Assembly: GCF_004217145.1 (NCBI RefSeq)
Contig: NZ_SHKR01000014.1
Span: 62,001 to 126,000 of the forward strand
Length of the DNA: 64,000 nucleotides
Source of the DNA: Kribbella rubisoli
Lineage (GTDB): Bacteria > Actinomycetota > Actinomycetes > Propionibacteriales > Kribbellaceae
Direction: 5' to 3'
This document shows, one piece after another, positions 27,229 through 36,601 of this stretch. Positions within the stretch are counted from its first letter, which is position 1; the number at the start of each line of letters is the position of its first letter. The translations under genes and the position numbers were made by a program. The notes below the pieces were generated by a model, which had not been told where the DNA came from, did not search any database, and saw only the letters and a program-made list of their open reading frames with translations.

Positions 27229-27246
27229 AATACCTTCAGGGTATTA
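27228..27246. promoter_or_regulatory. LysR-type operator (ATAC-N7-GTAT palindrome)
   Basis: TAATACC and GGTATTA form a perfect 7-bp inverted repeat around 5 nt. It contains the consensus T-N11-A form ATAC-N7-GTAT. It begins at the first base of the LysR start codon and lies 83 nt before the SDR ATG. Confidence 0.7.
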
Positions 27247-27328
27247 CAGCGGCCGGAACAGGTCTTGGACGGCGGCTACCCGACGACCGCATCGTGGAAA
27301 GGAATCCCCCACCACGAAAGGTCTTGTC

Positions 27329-28030
27329 ATGACCCTGCAGAACCAGCGCGTCGTCGTCCTCGGCGGTACGTCGGGTATCGGCCTCGCCACCGCCGCACTC
27401 GCCTCCGACCACGGCGCGACCGTGATCGTTGCCTCAAGCAACGCTGAGTCGGTGAAGCGGGCGCTCGAATCGCTTCCGGACTCCGCGTCCGGTGAAGCCG
27501 TCGACCTCACCGACTCCGCTGCCGTGAAGGCCTTCTTCGACGGGATCGAGCCCTTCGACCACTTGGTGTTCACGGCCGGCGAAGCGCTGACGTTGCTCGA
27601 GATCGACTCGCTCGACCTCGACAAAGCCCGGCAGGCTTTCGAGCTGCGCTACTTCGCCGCGTTGGGCGCGGTCAGCGCGGCCGCAGCCAAGATCCGGCCG
27701 GGCGGTTCCGTCGTACTCACCACCGGAGCCGCCGGCGATCGTCCGGGACCGGGCTGGTCGGTCGCCGCAAGCATCTGCGGCGCCATCGACTCCGCCGTAC
27801 GGGCGCTTGCACTCGAGCTCGCGCCGATCCGCGTCAACGCCGTCAAACCAGGCGTCGTCCGTACGCCGTTGTGGCGCGGCGGTCTCGACTACGACGAGAC
27901 CGCCCGCCACCTGCCCGTCCAACGCGTCGGCGAGCCCGAGGACATCGCGTCGGCGTACGTCTACCTGATGAACCAGCCCTACTCGACCGGCTCGATCGTC
28001 TCGGTCGACGGCGGCCACGTCCTCGTCTGA
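27329..28030 (+). CDS. SDR-family protein with a degenerate active site
   Basis: 233 aa with a Rossmann fold: the cofactor loop GGTSGIGLA at 12-20, a region matching the NAG motif as FTAGEA, and a C-terminal GSIVSVDGG. Where normal SDR enzymes have Tyr-x-x-x-Lys this one has Val145 and Ile149 (VAASI), and the catalytic Ser position is replaced by Thr-Gly. Nucleotide binding may persist but classical dehydrogenase catalysis is doubtful. The start has AAAGG upstream. It is divergent from and probably controlled by the LysR gene. Confidence 0.82.
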   Translation: MTLQNQRVVVLGGTSGIGLATAALASDHGATVIVASSNAESVKRALESLPDSASGEAVDLTDSAAVKAFFDGIEPFDHLVFTAGEALTLLEIDSLDLDKARQAFELRYFAALGAVSAAAAKIRPGGSVVLTTGAAGDRPGPGWSVAASICGAIDSAVRALALELAPIRVNAVKPGVVRTPLWRGGLDYDETARHLPVQRVGEPEDIASAYVYLMNQPYSTGSIVSVDGGHVLV

Positions 28031-28031
28031 G

Positions 28032-28403
28032 TCAGACCTCGGAGATGTAGAGCCGATTTCCGTCCTGGTCGCGAAGGCTGAACATCGGCGGGATGCCGGG
28101 CCACTCGAGGAGCTCGTCAGTGTCCACACCGGCGTCGAGGAAGTGCTGGTGGGCGGCCTTCGCATCCGGGCTGCCCATCCGGATGCCGGTGTCGACGCCG
28201 GCCGGGTTGCCGTCCGACGCCGGTACGAGCGCGATACTCGCCGACGAGCCGGCCGGCGCGACGACGATCCAGCGGCCGCCGAGCTGTGGGAGCGGAGCAT
28301 CCATCAGGACCTCGAAGCCCAGGGTCTCGGTGTAGAACGCGACCGCCCGGTCCTGGTCGGTCACCGGTACGCCGACGGTCCGGATCTCGCTGATGTGATT
28401 CAT
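28032..28403 (-). CDS. VOC-fold glyoxalase-like protein
   Basis: 123 aa. The sequence runs from VGVPVTDQDRAVAFYTETLGFEV through GGRWIVVAP to FSLRDQDGNRLYISEV, the standard two-module VOC layout. The Asp-x-Asp-Gly-Asn end is typical. Substrate unknown. GAAGGAG precedes the ATG. It converges with the SDR gene with one base between stops. Confidence 0.87.
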   Translation of the reverse strand: MNHISEIRTVGVPVTDQDRAVAFYTETLGFEVLMDAPLPQLGGRWIVVAPAGSSASIALVPASDGNPAGVDTGIRMGSPDAKAAHQHFLDAGVDTDELLEWPGIPPMFSLRDQDGNRLYISEV

Positions 28404-28437
28404 GGTTCTTCTCCTTCTCGTGAAGAGGTGCTTTCAC

Positions 28438-29691
28438 TCAGGAGGTAGAACCCGATCCCGGCATTTCGACATCACCCGGCAAAGAATTCAGCCAGTAACG
28501 AGCGGCGGTGACGAGTGCGTCGACGCCGACCTCGATCGTCGGGCTGGGAACGGGGTGGTAGTGCGGAGAGTGGTTGGACGGCAGGCCGGCCACAACCCGG
28601 ATGATCTGCTCCATCGACTCGGCACCGGCGAACTCTGCCGGGTCTGCCCCACCTAGCAGCCAGTAGACGATCGGCACGTCGACGGCCTGGGCGAGAATGC
28701 CGACGTCCTCGCTGCCCGTGATCAGGCCCGGGTCGACCACCCGTCCGGCACCGACGACCGACTCCAGCACCTGCTGCGTCCGCACGGTGGCCGCATCATC
28801 GTTGACCACGGCAGGGACGGCCTCGAGCCGCTCGACGGTCGGGGGTCGCGGCGCACCGGCAGCCTGCGCTTCCGCGGCAACGATGCGCTCGATCGCTGCG
28901 AGCACCCTGTTGCGAACCTGCTCGGTGTAGCTGCGGACACTCAGCAGCAACTCGGCGGTGTCGGGGATGATGTTGGCCTTCGTGCCGGCGTTGATCGCAC
29001 CGACCGTCAGTACGGCGGTGTCGTTGCCGGCCACCTCGCGGGAAACCACGGTGTGCAGGCGGACGGTGGTCGTCGCCGCGAGCAGGACCGGGTCGACCGT
29101 CGCCTCCGGGCGGGAGCCGTGACCGCCGACGCCGAACAGGGTGACCCGCAGGGTGTCGGCCGAGGCGAACGACGGCCCGGGCCGCAATCCCAATGTGCCT
29201 GCCGGGATCGGGGCCACGTGCTGGCCGAGAACGATGTCGGGCTTCGGCACCTTCTCGTACAGGCCGTCGTCGACCATGTCCTGAGCGCCGGCGCCGATCT
29301 CCTCGGCAGGCTGGAACACGACCACCAGCGTCCCGCGCCAGGCATTACGGTCGGCCGCGAGCTCGACCGCAGCGCCCAGGAGGCAGGTGACGTGCATGTC
29401 GTGGCCGCAGGCGTGCATAACGCCGTCGACTGTGCTCGCGTACGGCAAGCCAGTTTCTTCGGCGACCGGCAAGGCGTCCATGTCGGCCCGCAGCAGCACT
29501 GTCGGCCCGTCGCCCTGACTCAGCACCCCGGCGACACCGGCTCCCCCGACGCCCTCGTGCACGTCGAAGCCCTGTTCGCGCAACCAGCCCGCGACGATCC
29601 CCGCCGTACGGTGCTCGTCTCCGGACAGCTCCGGGTGGGCGTGCAGATCCTCGTAGGTCGACCGCAACCGTGCTGCCAGGTCCCCGTCCAT
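28438..29691 (-). CDS. M20-family amidohydrolase/peptidase
   Basis: 417 aa cytoplasmic metallohydrolase of the aminoacylase/amidohydrolase (AmhX/HipO) group. Metal ligands appear in HACGHDMH and in PAEEIGAGAQDM. The dimerisation (lid) domain follows, with FGVGGHGSRPEATVDPV, and a late NHSPHYHP supplies the last ligand. Likely substrates are N-acyl amino acids, but this is family inference. The ATG has TAGTGT 6 nt upstream and no Shine-Dalgarno. A terminator hairpin separates it from the gene upstream. Confidence 0.9.
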   Translation of the reverse strand: MDGDLAARLRSTYEDLHAHPELSGDEHRTAGIVAGWLREQGFDVHEGVGGAGVAGVLSQGDGPTVLLRADMDALPVAEETGLPYASTVDGVMHACGHDMHVTCLLGAAVELAADRNAWRGTLVVVFQPAEEIGAGAQDMVDDGLYEKVPKPDIVLGQHVAPIPAGTLGLRPGPSFASADTLRVTLFGVGGHGSRPEATVDPVLLAATTTVRLHTVVSREVAGNDTAVLTVGAINAGTKANIIPDTAELLLSVRSYTEQVRNRVLAAIERIVAAEAQAAGAPRPPTVERLEAVPAVVNDDAATVRTQQVLESVVGAGRVVDPGLITGSEDVGILAQAVDVPIVYWLLGGADPAEFAGAESMEQIIRVVAGLPSNHSPHYHPVPSPTIEVGVDALVTAARYWLNSLPGDVEMPGSGSTS

Positions 29692-29718
29692 AACCGCACA
29701 CTAGACGATCACGAACAA

Positions 29719-29752
29719 GCCCCGGGCCGTCCACCTGCGGACGGCCCGGGGC
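29719..29752 (-). terminator. Perfect 14-bp terminator hairpin after the DUF3352 gene
   Basis: Arms 29719-29732 and 29739-29752 pair perfectly around 6 nt. On the minus strand the stem is followed by TTGTT. It ends the DUF3352 transcript before the M20 gene; the plus-strand ATTTTC side could also act. Confidence 0.85.
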
Positions 29753-29767
29753 ATTTTCAGGCAGTGG

Positions 29768-31588
29768 CTACTTCGCGACGACCCGCAGGCTGAACTCGGC
29801 CTGCCCGTCGCCGGTCGAGCGGGTGACGATGCCGGCCGAGCGGAGCGCGGCCAGGTCCTTGTCGTCCGCGAACCGCTGGCTGACCGCGCCCGCCGCCTCG
29901 AAATCGACGTACCCGATCATCAGGGCGCCCTTGGTGTCCGGCAGCGCCTGCTTGAAGTTGTCCGTCCCACCGAGGTTGCCGCCCTGCAGCACCTGGTCGG
30001 CGTACTCCTTGCTGGTCGAGACCACCAGCGTGTCGTCGTCCTTCGCGGTCTCGATCGGGATGTTGGCCGACGAACGCTGCCGCAGCAGCGACGTCAGCTT
30101 CTGCACCACCGGCTCGGCCTTCGCCGGGTCGGTCTCCATCCGGGCCGCGATCTTCGGCCCGTTCGCGGTGTCCTTGTCCATCGCGACCGCGAGGTTCTTA
30201 CCGGCCAGGCTCTTCAGGTCGTCCGGCAGGTTCAGGCCGGTCTCCTCGGCGATCCGGTCGAGCATCGGCTTGAGGTTCTCGCCGCCCGCCTTCTGCACCT
30301 GCTGCCACGCGGTGTCGATCAGGTTGTCGCCACCGGAGATCGCGATCGCGCCGGCCGTGCTGTCCGGCAGCTTCGAGATCAGGTCGGCGGCGTCGGCGCC
30401 CGAGTTCACCTTGATGGACTTGTCGCCCTGGCCGATCCCCTTGAGCTCGACGTACGACGCGTCGAACCGGAGCGCGACCGCTGTCGTGGCGTCGCCGAGG
30501 CCGGCGATCTGGCCGGAGTCGACCTTGCCGGTGATCGAGGCGATCCCCTTCACGTCCGCCCAGCCCGACAGGAAGCCCTGCTCGCCGAGCTTGTCCATGT
30601 CCGCGCTGAACTTCGCGTTCTTGGTCAGCGGGTTGCTCTTGGCGGTCGCGACAGCCGAGTCGACGGTCGCCTGGTCGTCGGAGAGCAGCATGTACCCGTC
30701 GCTGAACGCGCGACCGGGCTTCTTGTCCTCGTTCGCTAGCAGCTTGTCCATGCCCTTGTTCGCGGCGTCCTGGTTCTTCACCTGGACCGCGACCACGACA
30801 GTCGGCTCACGCTTGCCGTCGGCCGGCGGAAGCGCGGCGACACCGGCCCGGTCGCCGAGCCACGGCTTGATGTCCTTGTCGTAGTCGACGTCGGCGAGGT
30901 CGTCGCCGGAGGACTTCTTGATCTGCTCGAACAGCTTCTGCCGGAGATCGTCCGTGTCGCCGGTCAGGCCGAGCTTGTCCTTCACCGACGGGAACTTCAT
31001 CATGAACCGGATCGCCGCGACCTTCTGGCCAGCGGACGGGTTCAGGTCGACCCGGGCGTACGCAACTGCGGTGCCCGGCAGGACGTCGGCCGGCTGCTTA
31101 CCACCGGCAAGCTTGCCGTAGGCAAAGATTCCGCCGCCGGCCACGACCAGGACCATCGCGAGGGCGGCGATGATCGGGATCACCTTGCCGCGCTTCTTCT
31201 TCGGCTCCGGCTGCCACTGCGGCTGTCCGCCGTAGCCAGGACCCTGCGGCGGCTGTCCGCCGACGTGCATCTGCTCGTACGACGCCTGTCCCGGCTGACC
31301 ATACTGCGGACCGGCCTGGCCGTACTGCTGGCCCTGCTGCGGGCCGCCGTACTGCGGCTGGCCCTGCTGCGGGTGCTGCTGGTAACCGGGCTGCTGCTGG
31401 TACCCCGGCTGCTGTCCGTACTGCGGCGCCTGCTGCGGCCCGGGCCGCTGCACCTGCTGCGGCGGAACCGGCGGCCGGCCCTGCTGCGGCCAAGGGTTCT
31501 GGCCGGGCTGCTGGCCGGGCGGCGGACCGTACTGCGGACCGCCGGTGCCTGGGTACTGCGGGCTGGGGGGTTGGTTCTGGTCGGACAT
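29768..31588 (-). CDS. DUF3352 membrane-anchored protein with a Gln/Pro/Gly-rich N-terminus
   Basis: 606 aa. The first about 125 residues are low complexity, rich in Q, P, G and Y, with repeated PQYG and QPGYQQ units. A KKKRGK stretch and one membrane helix follow at about 130-152, so the large C-terminal DUF3352 domain (from LPGTAVAYARVDLNPSAG) is outside the membrane. No catalytic motif is visible and the function is unknown. The ATG at 31588 has GGGAGC upstream; the longer frame to 31633 is not supported. Confidence 0.82.
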   Translation of the reverse strand: MSDQNQPPSPQYPGTGGPQYGPPPGQQPGQNPWPQQGRPPVPPQQVQRPGPQQAPQYGQQPGYQQQPGYQQHPQQGQPQYGGPQQGQQYGQAGPQYGQPGQASYEQMHVGGQPPQGPGYGGQPQWQPEPKKKRGKVIPIIAALAMVLVVAGGGIFAYGKLAGGKQPADVLPGTAVAYARVDLNPSAGQKVAAIRFMMKFPSVKDKLGLTGDTDDLRQKLFEQIKKSSGDDLADVDYDKDIKPWLGDRAGVAALPPADGKREPTVVVAVQVKNQDAANKGMDKLLANEDKKPGRAFSDGYMLLSDDQATVDSAVATAKSNPLTKNAKFSADMDKLGEQGFLSGWADVKGIASITGKVDSGQIAGLGDATTAVALRFDASYVELKGIGQGDKSIKVNSGADAADLISKLPDSTAGAIAISGGDNLIDTAWQQVQKAGGENLKPMLDRIAEETGLNLPDDLKSLAGKNLAVAMDKDTANGPKIAARMETDPAKAEPVVQKLTSLLRQRSSANIPIETAKDDDTLVVSTSKEYADQVLQGGNLGGTDNFKQALPDTKGALMIGYVDFEAAGAVSQRFADDKDLAALRSAGIVTRSTGDGQAEFSLRVVAK

Positions 31589-31636
31589 AAGCTCCCTCGC
31601 TGGCTCCGGTGGCCTCACCCGCCGGACCTGCAAAGG

Positions 31637-32281
31637 CTAGTGGACCGGTGGCGCAGGGTCTGACGCAGGAGGTTGCGAAGTGGTTGCAACCGGACTAACA
31701 GGGTCCGCGCGCCAGGTCGCGGCCGCGATCACGGCGCACGCCAGCGCCGCGCCGACCAGCCAGGCTGCCGCCGGTGTCCAGGTATGCAACTCGAGCGGAG
31801 CCGCCACCAGATCACCCGGCCGGGCGGCCTGCAGCCGCGGCTCGATCGCGTCGTGGCCGAGCAGCATGCCGACGCCCCAGCAGATGCCGGAACCCAAGCA
31901 GGCGCCGAGGGCAACAATCGCCACCGACCACGGACCGTAGTTCCGCAGCCACCAGAACAGCGCACCGCCGAGCACCAGCGCAGTGAGGAATCCGATCGCG
32001 GTGAACGTCCCGTCCGGCCCGAAGATGCGGGTCATCTGCTCCTCGCCCAGCGCACCGCCCTGCTCGTCCACGGTGTACTGCGCGAGCGGCGAGAACTCCT
32101 GCCACGCCCAGCCGGCCACCACGCCGGCCACGAGGAACACCGCGACCGTCACCAGCACGGCCTTCGCCCACGGCAGCGGGCGATCCTCCACCGGCGGCGC
32201 ACCGAACGGATTGCTCGACGGCGGCGCCACGTACGGCGAAGGCTGAGACGACTCTTGACTCACGTCGACAGTGTGCCGCAT
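31637..32281 (-). CDS. Four-helix membrane protein of unknown function
   Basis: 214 aa. A Pro/Ser-rich cytoplasmic start precedes four hydrophobic helices near residues 40-60, 95-112, 118-138 and 172-188. It resembles DUF2567-type actinobacterial membrane proteins, but that name is a guess. The ATG at 32281, just after the dnaE stop, has GGA upstream. A GTG at 32263 is an alternative start. It may be co-transcribed with dnaE. Confidence 0.65.
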   Translation of the reverse strand: MRHTVDVSQESSQPSPYVAPPSSNPFGAPPVEDRPLPWAKAVLVTVAVFLVAGVVAGWAWQEFSPLAQYTVDEQGGALGEEQMTRIFGPDGTFTAIGFLTALVLGGALFWWLRNYGPWSVAIVALGACLGSGICWGVGMLLGHDAIEPRLQAARPGDLVAAPLELHTWTPAAAWLVGAALACAVIAAATWRADPVSPVATTSQPPASDPAPPVH

Positions 32282-32296
32282 CGGTTCCAGCGCCGA

Positions 32297-35200
32297 TCAG
32301 CTGGCCAGGCAGGACGGGCCGAGGAGCGCCTTCAGGTCGGCCATCAGCGAGGCCGTCGGCGTGACCCGGTACTGATCCGCGATCCGCCAGATCTCGGTCT
32401 TCTGCCGCGCCTGCAGCTTGAGCTGCACCTCGGTCATCCCCGGATGTGACTTCAGCACGTCCCGCAGTTGCGTAACGACCGGCGGCGTGCACCGGTTGGC
32501 TGCCATCGTGATCACGACCGGGCCGCTCGGGCCCTCGGTGAGGTCGGGAACGACGACTTCGTCACCGCTCAGCTCGAGCCGGTCCTCGCGGCGGCGCACC
32601 CGGCCCTTCATCAGGATGATCGCGTCGTTGGTGAGCAGGTGGGCGTGCAACTGGTACGCCGAGGAGAACATCATCACCTCGATCGAACCTTCGAGGTCCT
32701 CGATGGTGACGATCGCGTAGATGTCGCCGCGCTTGTTCACCTTCCGCTGGACCGCGGTCACCAGGCCGCCGATCGTGACCCGGCTGCCGTCCGGACGGTC
32801 CTCGTCGGCGAGCAGCTGACCGATCGTGCAGTCGCTGCCGTTGGTGAGCACGTGCTCGACGCCGAACAGCGGGTGGTCAGACACATACAGCCCCAGCATG
32901 TCGCGCTCGTGCGCGAGCTTGGTCGCCTTGTCCCACTCCTCGATCTCGGGGACGGTGACGGTCAGGCGGCTGTTGCCCTCGCCCTCGTCGGCCTCGTCGT
33001 CGCCCATCGAGAACAGGTCGAACTGGCCGTGTGCTTCGTTGCGCTTGAGGTCGATGGCTTCGTCGACGGCCTGCTCGTGCACCGCGACGACGGCCCGGCG
33101 CGCATGGCTCATCGAGTCGAACGAACCGGCCTTGGCCAGCGACTCGATCACGCGCTTGTTGCAGACCGGCAGCGACACCTTGTCGATGAAGTCGACGAAG
33201 TCGGTGAACCGCCCCTTCTCCTCGCGGGCCACGACGATCTCGGCGACCACGTTCACGCCGACGTTGCGGATCGCGGACAGGCCGAAGCGGATGTCGGTGC
33301 CGACCGGGGTGAAGTTCGAGTCGGACTCGTTGACGTCCGGCGGCAGCACCTTGATGCCCATCCGGCGGCACTCGTTCAGGTAGATGGCCATCTTGTCCTT
33401 GTCGTCCTTCACGGACGTCAGAACAGCGGCCATGTACTCCGCCGGGTAGTTCGCCTTCATGTAGGCGGTCCAGTACGAAACCAGGCCGTACGCCGCGGAG
33501 TGTGCCTTGTTGAACGCGTAGTCGGAGAACGGCAGCAGGATGTCCCACAGCGCCTTGATCGACGCCTCGGAGTACCCGTTCGCCTTCATGCCCTCCGAGA
33601 AGCCGACGTACTCGGCGTCGAGGACCTCACGCTTCTTCTTGCCCATCGCGCGGCGGAGCAGGTCCGCCTTGCCGAGCGAGTAGCCGGCCAGGCGCTGGGC
33701 GATCTCCATCACCTGCTCCTGATACACGATCAGGCCGTAGGTGACACCCAGCACCGGCTCGAGCGGCTCGGCGAGCTCGGGGTGCGGGTAACTGATCTCC
33801 TGCGCGCCGTTCTTGCGCAGCGCGTAGTTGGTGTGGCTGTTCGCGCCCATCGGGCCTGGCCGGTACAGCGCGGTACTCGCGGAGATGTCCTCGAAGTTGT
33901 CCGGCTTCATCAGCCGCAACAGCGCCCGCATCGGGCCGCCGTCGAACTGGAAGACGCCGAGCGTGTCACCGCGGGCGAGCAGGTCGTACGTCGGTTTGTC
34001 GTCGAGGTCCTTGCTCAGCTTGTCGAGGTCGACCGTGATGCCGTGCGCGGCCTCGATGTTCTTGACCGCGTCGTCCATGATCGTCAGGTTGCGCAGGCCG
34101 AGGAAGTCCATCTTGACCAGGCCGAGCGTCTCGCAGCTCGGGTAGTCGAACTGCGTGATGACCTGACCGTCCTGGTCGCGGCGCATGATCGGAATCAGCT
34201 CGATCAGCGGCTCGCTGGACATGATCACGCCGGCCGCGTGCACACCCCACTGGCGCTTCAGGTTCTCCAGGCCGCGGGCGGTGTCGACGATCTTGCGGAC
34301 GTCCTGGTCGCCCTCGTACAGAGTGCGGAACTCGCCGGCCTCGGAGTACCGCTTGTGCTGCGGGTCGAAGATGCCGGACAGCGGCACGTCCTTGCCCATC
34401 ACCGCCGGCGGCATCGCCTTGGTGATCCGGTCGCCCATCGCGAACGGGTAGTCCAGCACCCGGCCGGCGTCCTTGATCGCCTGCTTGGCCTTGATGGTTC
34501 CGTAGGTGACGATCATCGCGACCCGGTCGTCGCCGTACTTCTCGGTGACGTAGCGGATCACCTCGGGGCGGCGACGGTCGTCGAAGTCGATGTCGAAGTC
34601 GGGCATCGACATACGTTCCGGGTTCAGGAACCGCTCGAAGAACAGACCGTGCAGCAGCGGGTCCAGGTCGGTGATCTTCATCGCGTACGCGCACATCGAA
34701 CCGGCGCCGGAGCCACGGCCCGGGCCGACCCGGATGCCGTTCGCCTTCGCCCAGTTGATGAAGTCGGCGACGACGAGGAAGTAGCCGGCGTACCCCTTCG
34801 AGACGATGACCTCGAGCTCGTAGTCGGTGCGCTTGCGGACGTCGTCCGGGATGCCCTCGGGATAGCGGTGGTGCAGACCGGTCTCGACCTCGGCGACGAA
34901 CCAGGACTCCTCGTTGTGACCCTCCGGGCAGGGGAAGCGCGGCATGAACCGGCCCTCGCCCTCGGTGAAGCCGACCTCGCACTGCTCGGCGATCAGCAGC
35001 GTGTTGTCACAGGCCTCCGGGAAGTCCTTCCAGACCTCGCGCATCTCGGCGGCCGTCTTGACGTAGAACTCGTTCGCGTCGAACTTGAACCGGTTCGGGT
35101 CGGACAGCGTCGAGCCGGACTGGACGCACAGCAGCGCGGCGTGGGCGGTCGAGTCCTCGGGCTTGGTGTAGTGCAGGTCGTTGGTCGCGACCAGCGGGAG

Positions 35201-35845
35201 TCCGAGCTCCTTGGCCAGCTTCAGCAGGTCCTTCTGGATGTCCCGCTCGATGCCGAGGCCGTGGTCCATCAGCTCGCAGTAGAAGTTCTCCTTGCCGAAG
35301 ATGTCGCGGAACTCCGCGGCGGCCTCGACGGCCTGCTTGTACTGCCCGAGGCGAAGCCGGGTCTGTACCTCGCCGGACGGGCAGCCGGTGGTCGCGATCA
35401 GTCCCTGGCCGTAGGTGTTCAGCAGGTCGCGGTCCATCCGGGGCTTGAAGTAGTAGCCCTCGAGGCTGGCCAGCGAGCTCATCTTGAACAGGTTGTGCAT
35501 GCCGGAGGTGTTCTTCGCCAGCAGCGTCATGTGCGTGTACGCACCCGAGCCGGAGACGTCGTCACGGCCGGAGTTCGCGTCGCCCCACTTGACCCGCTTG
35601 CGCTCCGAGCGGTGGGTGTGCGGCGTCAGGTACGCCTCGACGCCGATGATCGGCTTGACGTCGTACTTCTTCGCGGTCTTCCAGAACTCGTACGCCCCGA
35701 ACACGTAGCCGTGGTCGGTCGTCGCGATCGCCGGCTGCCCCATCTCCTGGGCCGTTTTGAACAACTCGTCGATCCGCGCGGCGCCGTCCAGCATCGAGTA
35801 CTCGGTGTGCACATGAAGATGCACGAAACTGTCGCTGGACCCCAT
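32297..35845 (-). CDS. dnaE: DNA polymerase III alpha subunit (replicative)
   Basis: Main chromosomal replicase. The PHP domain begins at SFVHLHVHTEYSMLDGA and keeps most metal-binding histidines, as in proofreading DnaE1 of actinobacteria. The palm catalytic acids lie in MPDFDIDFDD, followed by the fingers, the helix-hairpin-helix (tandem HhH) and a C-terminal OB fold (VTIGGLVTAVQRKVNKRG). The ATG at 35845 gives 1182 aa, the DnaE1 length; the 22 codons before it are unsupported. Confidence 0.96.
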   Translation of the reverse strand: MGSSDSFVHLHVHTEYSMLDGAARIDELFKTAQEMGQPAIATTDHGYVFGAYEFWKTAKKYDVKPIIGVEAYLTPHTHRSERKRVKWGDANSGRDDVSGSGAYTHMTLLAKNTSGMHNLFKMSSLASLEGYYFKPRMDRDLLNTYGQGLIATTGCPSGEVQTRLRLGQYKQAVEAAAEFRDIFGKENFYCELMDHGLGIERDIQKDLLKLAKELGLPLVATNDLHYTKPEDSTAHAALLCVQSGSTLSDPNRFKFDANEFYVKTAAEMREVWKDFPEACDNTLLIAEQCEVGFTEGEGRFMPRFPCPEGHNEESWFVAEVETGLHHRYPEGIPDDVRKRTDYELEVIVSKGYAGYFLVVADFINWAKANGIRVGPGRGSGAGSMCAYAMKITDLDPLLHGLFFERFLNPERMSMPDFDIDFDDRRRPEVIRYVTEKYGDDRVAMIVTYGTIKAKQAIKDAGRVLDYPFAMGDRITKAMPPAVMGKDVPLSGIFDPQHKRYSEAGEFRTLYEGDQDVRKIVDTARGLENLKRQWGVHAAGVIMSSEPLIELIPIMRRDQDGQVITQFDYPSCETLGLVKMDFLGLRNLTIMDDAVKNIEAAHGITVDLDKLSKDLDDKPTYDLLARGDTLGVFQFDGGPMRALLRLMKPDNFEDISASTALYRPGPMGANSHTNYALRKNGAQEISYPHPELAEPLEPVLGVTYGLIVYQEQVMEIAQRLAGYSLGKADLLRRAMGKKKREVLDAEYVGFSEGMKANGYSEASIKALWDILLPFSDYAFNKAHSAAYGLVSYWTAYMKANYPAEYMAAVLTSVKDDKDKMAIYLNECRRMGIKVLPPDVNESDSNFTPVGTDIRFGLSAIRNVGVNVVAEIVVAREEKGRFTDFVDFIDKVSLPVCNKRVIESLAKAGSFDSMSHARRAVVAVHEQAVDEAIDLKRNEAHGQFDLFSMGDDEADEGEGNSRLTVTVPEIEEWDKATKLAHERDMLGLYVSDHPLFGVEHVLTNGSDCTIGQLLADEDRPDGSRVTIGGLVTAVQRKVNKRGDIYAIVTIEDLEGSIEVMMFSSAYQLHAHLLTNDAIILMKGRVRRREDRLELSGDEVVVPDLTEGPSGPVVITMAANRCTPPVVTQLRDVLKSHPGMTEVQLKLQARQKTEIWRIADQYRVTPTASLMADLKALLGPSCLAS

Positions 35846-35950
35846 ATCGGCGCGGACCTCCCAGGGCGTAAGTGAGCGTGACTGAAGCAGCCTAGTTCGC
35901 CCCTCAGACACTTTCCGAACGGGCTCTCCGACGAGTCCCCAACCCGCCCG

Positions 35951-36601
35951 CTATCCGGTCAGTCTCAGCACTCGTACGGCGAGCGGCACGACGCACAACG
36001 AGACCAGAAAGAGCGCGAACCGCTGGGCCAGACCCTGGACCGCGGTGCCGCCGGTGAACACCGTCACGGCCAGCGCGGCGGTGATGACGGAGCCGGCGAT
36101 CCGGGTCCGGCCGGCCAGGTCGCGCCAGGCGTCGATCATGCGCATCCGGCGGGAGAGCAGGAACGGCGCGATGACCGTCGCCACGCCGGCGACGACGTAC
36201 GACGCGAGGTGCACCTTCGCGTGCCATGAGTCGAAGGACGCGGTCGACACACAGCGGGCGTCCGCGTCGCGGCAGTCGAGGCGGAAGAAGGCGTCGCTGA
36301 GGTTGTCCCAGCCGGCCAGCGACAAGGCAACCAACCAGGCGCCGGCGGATTCGCGGCCGTCGGCGGTGCGCAGGGCCGGGCGCAGTACAAGAAGTGCGAA
36401 CGCGATCGTGAGGACACCGGCGATACCGAGGCTGAGGCGGGCCAAGGTCGCATGGTGGGCGGTGAGCGCCGCCAGGTCGCTGATGTCGTGGCGGGCGGCG
36501 TCGTACCCGTGGCCCTCGATCGCGCCGCCGACGAGCGTGCCGACGATGAAGACTCCCTGCGCGACGATGGTGGCGATCGTCAGCGCCCGGCGGGCCCTCA
36601 T
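35951..36601 (-). CDS. DUF998-like membrane protein
   Basis: 216 aa, six hydrophobic helices. The second loop reads [24 protein letters not shown], which matches DUF998 proteins. Function unknown. The ATG at 36601 overlaps the stop of the pseudouridine synthase gene (ATGA), so it is the last gene of the lspA unit. The open frame continues upstream but only in the shadow of that gene. Confidence 0.8.
   Translation of the reverse strand: MRARRALTIATIVAQGVFIVGTLVGGAIEGHGYDAARHDISDLAALTAHHATLARLSLGIAGVLTIAFALLVLRPALRTADGRESAGAWLVALSLAGWDNLSDAFFRLDCRDADARCVSTASFDSWHAKVHLASYVVAGVATVIAPFLLSRRMRMIDAWRDLAGRTRIAGSVITAALAVTVFTGGTAVQGLAQRFALFLVSLCVVPLAVRVLRLTG

Noticed and set aside
32468-35875. A 1135-codon open frame on the plus strand opposite dnaE
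   Set aside because: Shadow of dnaE. No recognisable domain and no start signal.
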